Assembly (NCBI GenBank): GCA_003486645.1
Contig: DNGI01000237.1
Coordinates: 1 to 6,620, forward strand
Reading direction: 5' to 3'
Source: Cyanobacteria bacterium UBA11370
GTDB taxonomy: Bacteria; Cyanobacteriota; Cyanobacteriia; Cyanobacteriales; Coleofasciculaceae
DNA: 6,620 bases
Part shown: positions 1 to 4,230 of the stretch, piece by piece
Numbering within the stretch: the stretch's first letter is position 1
How the letters are laid out: every line of letters starts with the position of its first letter
Notes under the pieces: model-generated
Databases searched by the model: none
Told to the model about the DNA's origin: nothing
What the model saw: only the letters and a program-made list of their open reading frames with translations
Translations under genes and position numbers: made by a program

Positions 1-42
1 TCCTTACTCGAAACCCCTGATGCTCCCATTATGGGGTTCCCC

Positions 43-70
43 ACACCCTACACCCTACCCCCTACACCCT
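43..70 (+). repeat. Heptanucleotide tandem repeat (STRR type) over the recJ stop codon
   Basis: Four heptads in a row: ACACCCT, ACACCCT, ACCCCCT, ACACCCT. On the recJ coding strand this reads AGGGTGT, so the last two sense codons (AGG GTG) and the TAG stop at 64-62 lie inside the repeat. Short heptad tandem repeats are known in cyanobacterial genomes. Confidence 0.8.
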
Positions 71-2581
71 CTTCATCGCCATTTCTTGAATCGTAGATAA
101 GGGAACTTGATAAAAATAGTGGCGTAAAAACTGTTCTTCTTCAATGCCCGATAAGAAGGATTGAATTGCCTGAGTAGGAATCGAATTGTTAGTATCTGAT
201 GAAACAAGAGTTGAATTCCTACTAATTTTTACAGACCAATCGAGGTGTTGTACTTCAAAACCCAAATGAGAGAGGGCGGATAATCCTAGATGAAGAGTGC
301 GATCGCTCAAATCCAGTTTTTCTTGAAGTTGTGCTAAGGTAGCTGATTGATTCGTGCGACTCATAAATTTAGCAATTCCTACTAACTTCTCCCAGATTTG
401 CTGAGGTGGCAATTGCGGAGGAGGAGGGTAAGCGATCGCTAATTTTCGTTCGGCTTGCAACGCCCGTCTAAACCATAGTTGCAGTTCATCCCAACTGGTT
501 GGACATTCATGAATTGTTAAAGGATGAATCGATTTTGAATTTGGGATTACACTTCCCGCCACTGTGCTAATAGATTCTGGATCAAAATGTCTCCCCCTCT
601 CCCTCTCTCCCCCTCTTCCTCTCTCCCCCTCTCCCCCTCTCCCCCTCTCTTCATCTTCACCTCGCCAATCTAAAATCCAATCGAGTTGATGAAATAAATT
701 AAATGAAGCAATAGTGTCTCCTAACTGTAGGGCAACGAGGCGCACTTCGGGACGTTTTTTATAATTGTTATAGTCAAGTTCGACAATTGCATTGCATCTG
801 CCCTTGGGTACTTCATCTTGATAATGTCCCCACCAAAGACCTGGAAAACCGTAACTACTAGAGTCGTCCCAAATTTCTAATTGTGTTTTAATATATTGAA
901 CCTTACGACCTTTAAAATCTTGAGTATTACTATTCCAAACTTGCTCAAACCAGCAGTTTTTAATGAGTAGCTTTGGAACAGGATTACCCATCCCACAAGG
1001 TTCAATAACTTTAAGTTCTTGAAACAGTTCTTTCCCCAAACTGGCTACATCAACCACGAGGTCAGCTTCTAAAGAAGGATTAACTAAGGCATCCGTAACA
1101 ACCAATTTTTGACGCAGCTGATGGTTAATTCCTTCGATAAATAAGGGGATATTCTCAACGGGTAAACTCAATCCAGCGGCAAAGGGATGACCTCCAAATC
1201 GATAAAGTAGATGTTCTTGTGATTTTACTAAGTCGTAAAGGTCAATATTATTAACCGAACGGGCAGAACCTTTGGCGAGAATGGGGGAGTGGGGAGTGGG
1301 GAGTGGGGAGTGGGGAGTAGATGAGGCAGAGAGTTGTTCTGATTGTTCGGTATTGACTTCAGGAGGGTTTATTTTTTCTTCTATTTGTGTACTTAATAAA
1401 ATAGTCGGTCGTCCGTATTCTTGGGCAATTTGACCAGCCACTAAACCTAATACACCGACAGGCCATTGAGAGTCTTCTAAAACAATTACACTGGTCGTTG
1501 AAAGGTCAATTTTAGCCAGTTTATTTTTAACCTGTTGGGTAACATCTTTTTGTAAAGATTTGCGGCGGGTATTGGCTAATTCGGTTTCTTCCGCCAGTTT
1601 ATGGCAGCGCTTTTCATCCTGACTCGTAAGTAATTCCACACAAAAAGAAGCATCACCTTGAATACGACTAACTGCATTAATTCTAGGGCCAATTCCGAAA
1701 GAAATATCAGTTGGGCGATCGCCACTGCGTTGACACAATTCCAATAAACGCGCTACACCTGGGCGAGTACGAGTTTTCAATTGTTGTTGTAGTTTTTGGA
1801 TTCCGCGCTGTGCTAAATAGCGGCAATCTCCGCTTAATTGGACTAAATCGGCAATTAAACCAATAGCCACTAAATCGAGTAAATCTTCTACAGGTTGTTT
1901 GGGAATATTGGGTAGGGTTTGATAAAGGGCTTCTACTAATTTATAAGCCACCGCTACACCGGAAAGGTGAAATAATGGGTGAGTCTCGGCAAAATAGCGG
2001 GGATTAATAATAGAAATTACAGGTGGACGTTCATCAGGAAGGGTGTGATGGTCGGTAATAATAATATCTATACCTAATTGTTGAGCATAATCGATTTCTT
2101 TGAGATTGGTGCTACCTGTATCGCAAGTAACAATTAATTTAGTTTCTGAGGTTGCGAGTTGATCAATTCCGGCACGATTTAAACCGTGAGATTCGGTTAA
2201 ACGATTGGGGATATAGTAAGTTAACTGTTGATTTTGAGTAAAAAATTGTCCCAATCCTTCCCAAAGGACACTGGTAGCGGTGATACCATCAGCGTCGAAA
2301 TCTCCCCAAATCGTAACTTTTTCTCCAGCTTTTATTGCTTGGTGAAGTCGTTTGATCGCCGACTTCATTTCTTGACCAAACTCAAAGGGACTGGCGGGTT
2401 TATATACATCTGGGTTAAGAAAACCATCTAGTTTTTCGGGGTCTTGAATTCCTCGTTGCCATAATAATTGGGCAGCATAAAATCCATCTGAGTTTGGAGT
2501 ATGGCGTTTTACCGCTTCAATAAACCATTGCGGTAGTTGAGATGAGGATTGGACGTGTTCTGGAAGTTGTGGATCAGGCAT
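62..2581 (-). CDS. recJ: Single-stranded-DNA-specific 5'-3' exonuclease RecJ, cyanobacterial long form
   Basis: RecJ degrades single-stranded DNA 5' to 3' in recombination and repair. Counted from the ATG at 2581, the protein is 839 residues. Visible motifs are DFDADG (94-99), CDTGS (153-157), the DHH signature (177-179), PRINAVSRI (about 298-307) and the DHHA1 motif GGHPFAAGL (463-471), followed by the RecJ OB-type motif EPCGMGNP (about 527). The catalytic acidic and histidine residues are present. At about 570 residues bacterial RecJ usually ends; here a roughly 200-residue extension follows, whose last part (about 690-780) looks helical and winged-helix-like. This is my inference. Two repeat-derived inserts, a TPHSPLP-type segment (about 421-434) and an Arg/Glu/Gly-rich linker (about 640-665), avoid the motifs. 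An alternative TTG start at 2647 would add 22 residues encoded by MITE and pyrimidine-rich DNA; I prefer the ATG. No Shine-Dalgarno is evident. The stop is TAG. Confidence 0.95.
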   Translation of the reverse strand: MPDPQLPEHVQSSSQLPQWFIEAVKRHTPNSDGFYAAQLLWQRGIQDPEKLDGFLNPDVYKPASPFEFGQEMKSAIKRLHQAIKAGEKVTIWGDFDADGITATSVLWEGLGQFFTQNQQLTYYIPNRLTESHGLNRAGIDQLATSETKLIVTCDTGSTNLKEIDYAQQLGIDIIITDHHTLPDERPPVISIINPRYFAETHPLFHLSGVAVAYKLVEALYQTLPNIPKQPVEDLLDLVAIGLIADLVQLSGDCRYLAQRGIQKLQQQLKTRTRPGVARLLELCQRSGDRPTDISFGIGPRINAVSRIQGDASFCVELLTSQDEKRCHKLAEETELANTRRKSLQKDVTQQVKNKLAKIDLSTTSVIVLEDSQWPVGVLGLVAGQIAQEYGRPTILLSTQIEEKINPPEVNTEQSEQLSASSTPHSPLPTPHSPILAKGSARSVNNIDLYDLVKSQEHLLYRFGGHPFAAGLSLPVENIPLFIEGINHQLRQKLVVTDALVNPSLEADLVVDVASLGKELFQELKVIEPCGMGNPVPKLLIKNCWFEQVWNSNTQDFKGRKVQYIKTQLEIWDDSSSYGFPGLWWGHYQDEVPKGRCNAIVELDYNNYKKRPEVRLVALQLGDTIASFNLFHQLDWILDWRGEDEERGRGGEGERGRGGERERGRHFDPESISTVAGSVIPNSKSIHPLTIHECPTSWDELQLWFRRALQAERKLAIAYPPPPQLPPQQIWEKLVGIAKFMSRTNQSATLAQLQEKLDLSDRTLHLGLSALSHLGFEVQHLDWSVKISRNSTLVSSDTNNSIPTQAIQSFLSGIEEEQFLRHYFYQVPLSTIQEMAMKRV
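590..652 (+). repeat. 63-nt pure pyrimidine tract within recJ
   Basis: Every base from 590 to 652 is C or T, arranged as imperfect repeats with an 8-bp CCCCCTCT unit most regular at about 625-648. On the coding strand it is all purine and encodes the Arg/Glu/Gly linker GRGGEGERGRGG and its continuation. A polypurine-polypyrimidine run of this length could in principle form triplex (H-) DNA; that is inference. Confidence 0.85.
1284..1318 (+). repeat. Heptanucleotide tandem repeat GGGGAGT x5 inside recJ
   Basis: Five perfect GGGGAGT units in 35 bp. On the coding strand the unit is ACTCCCC, which reads through three frames every 21 bp and encodes TPHSPLP followed by TPHSPI. It falls in RecJ between the strand GRPTILLS and the conserved KGSARS segment of the DHHA1 region, a surface loop judging from the motif order. 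Confidence 0.9.
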
Positions 2582-2618
2582 TGGTTGAGGTGTTAGGGGA
2601 GATGGGGAGAGGGGGAGA

Positions 2619-2721
2619 TATAGTGAGTCTATTTGATTTGTCAACAAGGGGAGACAAGGGAGACAAGGGAGAAAAGGGAGACAAGGGAGAGGTGTTTTAC
2701 AAATCAGTTAGACTGGCTATA
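2619..2721 (+). mobile_element. MITE-like 103-bp element, copy A
   Basis: The element starts TATAGTGAGTCTA and ends TAGACTGGCTATA. Its 23-bp ends (2619-2641 and 2699-2721) are inverted repeats matching at 19 of 23 positions. The core is a purine-rich minisatellite with a 9-bp period: GGGAGACAA at 2649, 2658 and 2676, with the variant GGGAGAAAA at 2667. The TA at both outer ends would fit the TA target preference of IS630/Tc1-mariner transposases (family knowledge; assignment inferred). It has no coding capacity. It fills most of the ureG-recJ gap; the TIRs could pair in RNA as a long hairpin, so it may affect read-through. Confidence 0.75.
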
Positions 2722-2741
2722 GACTAATTTAAAGTTTAATA

Positions 2742-3338
2742 TTACCCCATGTGTAGTTTTACAAATTCAATGATTGCTGATAGTCCTTCCTTCGTTTTCA
2801 AATTGGTAAAAACGAAAGGTTTATCACCGCGCATTTTCTTCGCATCGCGTTCCATAACACTTAAATCAGCGCCTACCATAGGAGCTAAATCAATTTTATT
2901 AATAACTAATAGGTCAGACTTGGTAATTCCTGGTCCTCCCTTACGGGGAATTTTATCACCTGCGGCGACATCAATCACGTAGATTGTTAAATCAACCAGT
3001 TCTGGACTGAATGTTGCTGCTAAATTATCACCCCCACTTTCTAGGAATACTAAGTCTAAATCTTTAAACGTATGTTCTAACTGTTCAATTGCAGCTAAAT
3101 TCATTGAAGCATCTTCTCGAATTGCTGTGTGAGGACACCCTCCCGTTTCCACACCCAGAATGCGATCGCTTTCTAACGCCTGAGAACGGACTAAAAATTG
3201 AGCATCTTCTTGGGTGTAAATATCATTCGTTACAACAGCAATTTGATTGGATTCTCGCATTGCCTTACATAAAGCATCTAGTAACGCTGTTTTTCCTGAA
3301 CCGACAGGACCAGCAATGCCGACGCGAAAAGCATTCAT
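2742..3338 (-). CDS. ureG: Urease accessory GTPase UreG
   Basis: UreG is a SIMIBI-class GTPase that, with UreD/H, UreF and the nickel carrier UreE, delivers nickel to the urease active site in the cytoplasm. The 198-residue product has the usual family length. Visible features are the P-loop GPVGSGKT (10-17), the nickel-binding Cys-Pro-His (68-70) inside [13 protein letters not shown], the ESGGDNL segment (100-106) and the guanine-specificity motif NKID (147-150). No His-rich N-terminal extension is present. The ATG at 3338 gives the expected N-terminus directly before the beta strand of the P-loop. No Shine-Dalgarno is visible: a heptad repeat abuts the start codon. Its partners ureA-F are not in the window, so the gene appears detached from a urease cluster, at least on both visible sides. 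It looks intact, and identification is secure. Confidence 0.97.
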   Translation of the reverse strand: MNAFRVGIAGPVGSGKTALLDALCKAMRESNQIAVVTNDIYTQEDAQFLVRSQALESDRILGVETGGCPHTAIREDASMNLAAIEQLEHTFKDLDLVFLESGGDNLAATFSPELVDLTIYVIDVAAGDKIPRKGGPGITKSDLLVINKIDLAPMVGADLSVMERDAKKMRGDKPFVFTNLKTKEGLSAIIEFVKLHMG

Positions 3339-3339
3339 A

Positions 3340-3381
3340 GGATTTTGGATTTTGGATTTTGGATTTTGGATTTTGAATTTT
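3340..3381 (+). repeat. Heptanucleotide tandem repeat GGATTTT abutting the ureG start codon
   Basis: Five perfect GGATTTT units (3340-3374) followed by GAATTTT (3375-3381), then two AGGGTTT-like units running to about 3397. On the ureG strand this is AAAATCC repeated, ending one base before the ATG. It therefore occupies the position where a ribosome-binding site would be and offers no Shine-Dalgarno match. Confidence 0.9.
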
Positions 3382-3410
3382 AGGGTTTTAGGGTTTAATT
3401 ACTTCGCTTC

Positions 3411-3429
3411 TTGTTGGTTGTTGGTTGTT
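3411..3429 (+). repeat. Heptanucleotide tandem repeat TTGTTGG in the ureG leader
   Basis: Two full TTGTTGG units plus TTGTT. The 10-mer TTGTTGGTTG also occurs at 4027-4036 in the cheW leader, so both minus-strand leaders carry a CAACCAACAA-type stretch. Confidence 0.7.
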
Positions 3430-3468
3430 TGCCTCGACTCGAAACGTCTCTTAGCTTACTCCTATCAA

Positions 3469-3498
3469 AGTATAAAATAAAATCTCCCCCAGGGTAAA
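3469..3498 (-). promoter_or_regulatory. Candidate second promoter for ureG
   Basis: On the minus strand a TTTACC (4 of 6 to TTGACA) is followed after 18 nt by TATACT (5 of 6 to TATAAT). It lies about 130 nt before the ureG start. It is a weak match in AT-rich DNA. Confidence 0.25.
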
Positions 3499-3568
3499 GT
3501 CGGAGGAGAATAGATGGGTTGGGAAAATTATAGCAATATTCAATCTAGGGGAGTTTTTCCTTTACCCT
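3491..3568. repeat. 9-bp inverted repeat bracketing the cheW end and putative ureG promoter
   Basis: AGGGTAAAG at 3491-3499 and its exact reverse complement CTTTACCCT at 3560-3568 are separated by 60 nt. The right arm overlaps the cheW stop codon and also takes part in a second possible stem, CTAGGG (3545-3550) with CCCTAG (3565-3570). A further CTCCCC (3484-3489) can pair with GGGGAG (3548-3553), so the pairings exclude one another. It could be an operator, a weak terminator or chance. Confidence 0.3.
3527..3535 (-). promoter_or_regulatory. Candidate extended -10 promoter for ureG
   Basis: The minus strand reads TGCTATAAT, a consensus extended -10 (TGnTATAAT), about 190 nt before the ureG ATG and just downstream of the cheW stop. 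No TTGACA-like -35 is found at the right spacing. Promoter function is inferred. Confidence 0.35.
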
Positions 3569-4010
3569 AGATAACAGGATTCAGAATTCGCTTAATATCC
3601 AATAGAAAAATCGTCGTTGTGGTGTCTTCATCGGATAATACGGCTGCATGACTAACCATTTGCAGTAAACCCGAATGACTTTCAGAAGTAGGAAGGCTTC
3701 GTATCATCTCGCTTTGTAATTCTATCAAATTAGGCGGCTCATCCACGACAATTCCACAGAGTTCACCCTCTGGAGTGCGGGTAATGACTAAAAAAGATTT
3801 GCGATCGCCAATGCTGGCTAAAGTTTTAGGGGTTAAGTACCGATGAAAATCCAAGACACGAATTGTATGCTTGCCAAGCTGAACTAATCCCAAGTCTCTC
3901 AATCCTCCACTGGTTTCTGAAGGGTAATTAACTACCTTTAAGACATCATTCAAGGGTAGTGCCATTGGACAATCACCAATCTTAAAAACGATAAATTTGT
4001 TTGTTCCCAT
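3567..4010 (-). CDS. CheW-like chemotaxis adaptor protein
   Basis: A 147-residue protein made of one CheW domain, the SH3-like adaptor that couples methyl-accepting receptors to a CheA kinase. It begins with a typical CheW strand pattern (FIVFKIGDCPMALPLNDVLKV, about 6-26) and continues with the VQLGKHTIRVLDFHRYL strand pair (about 43-59) and a GELCGIVVDE strand (about 82-91), ending FLLDIKRIL (about 135-143). No signal peptide or membrane segment is seen, so it should be cytosolic at a receptor array. It lies 220 nt downstream of the hybrid cheA on the same strand, the likely functional partner; a 103-bp MITE-like element occupies about half of that gap. The start is the ATG at 4010, with an A/C-rich leader and no Shine-Dalgarno. 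Which cyanobacterial system it belongs to (phototaxis, pilus or hormogonium) cannot be decided from this sequence, so no symbol is given. Confidence 0.9.
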   Translation of the reverse strand: MGTNKFIVFKIGDCPMALPLNDVLKVVNYPSETSGGLRDLGLVQLGKHTIRVLDFHRYLTPKTLASIGDRKSFLVITRTPEGELCGIVVDEPPNLIELQSEMIRSLPTSESHSGLLQMVSHAAVLSDEDTTTTIFLLDIKRILNPVI

Positions 4011-4071
4011 TGTTTGTTTTTGGTTGTTGTTGGTTGCTAAATGATCAAAATTCTGTAGAGGCGTGATCTGA

Positions 4072-4174
4072 TATAGCCAGTCTAAATGATTTGTAAAATA
4101 CCTCTCCCTTGTCCCCCTTGTCCTCCTTGTCTCCCTTATCTATCCTTGTTCACGAATCAAATAGACTCACTATA
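4072..4174 (-). mobile_element. MITE-like 103-bp element, copy B, inverted relative to copy A
   Basis: Its reverse complement aligns without gaps to 2619-2721 over the full 103 bp with about 11 mismatches, most of them in the 9-bp-period core. The terminal inverted repeats are 4072-4094 and 4152-4174 (18 of 23 matching). Outer TA dinucleotides are again present. It lies between the cheA stop codon and the cheW start codon and carries no reading frame of its own. Confidence 0.75.
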
Positions 4175-4230
4175 TCCAGTTGAGTAATCCTAAAAAAGAA
4201 TGTATGTCTTTAACCGGATTGATATCAGAA

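Noticed and set aside
12..42. Inverted repeats downstream of recJ (AACCCC/GGGGTT, CCCAT/ATGGG, GGGG-TT-CCCC) as a terminator
   Set aside because: The stems are 4-6 bp and no T-run follows on the recJ strand, so terminator function is not supported.
590..652. CRISPR or other regular spacer array suggested by the many short repeats
   Set aside because: No repeat-spacer-repeat structure with constant unit and unique spacers is present anywhere; the repeats are contiguous simple-sequence arrays.
2542..2727. Plus-strand open frame encoding a GDKGDKGEKGDKGE-type, collagen-like peptide
   Set aside because: It is the other strand of the recJ 5' end and the MITE core; the Gly-Asp-Lys pattern comes from the 9-bp repeat, not from a gene.
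3247..3480. Plus-strand open frame with an [11 protein letters not shown] stretch
   Set aside because: It is antisense to ureG plus the GGATTTT heptads; the hydrophobic residues are a translation of the repeat.
4184..4212. T-run on the minus strand downstream of cheA as an intrinsic terminator
   Set aside because: Only a 5-bp AATCC/GGATT pairing with a long loop is available, and the T-run lies inside the loop instead of after the stem.
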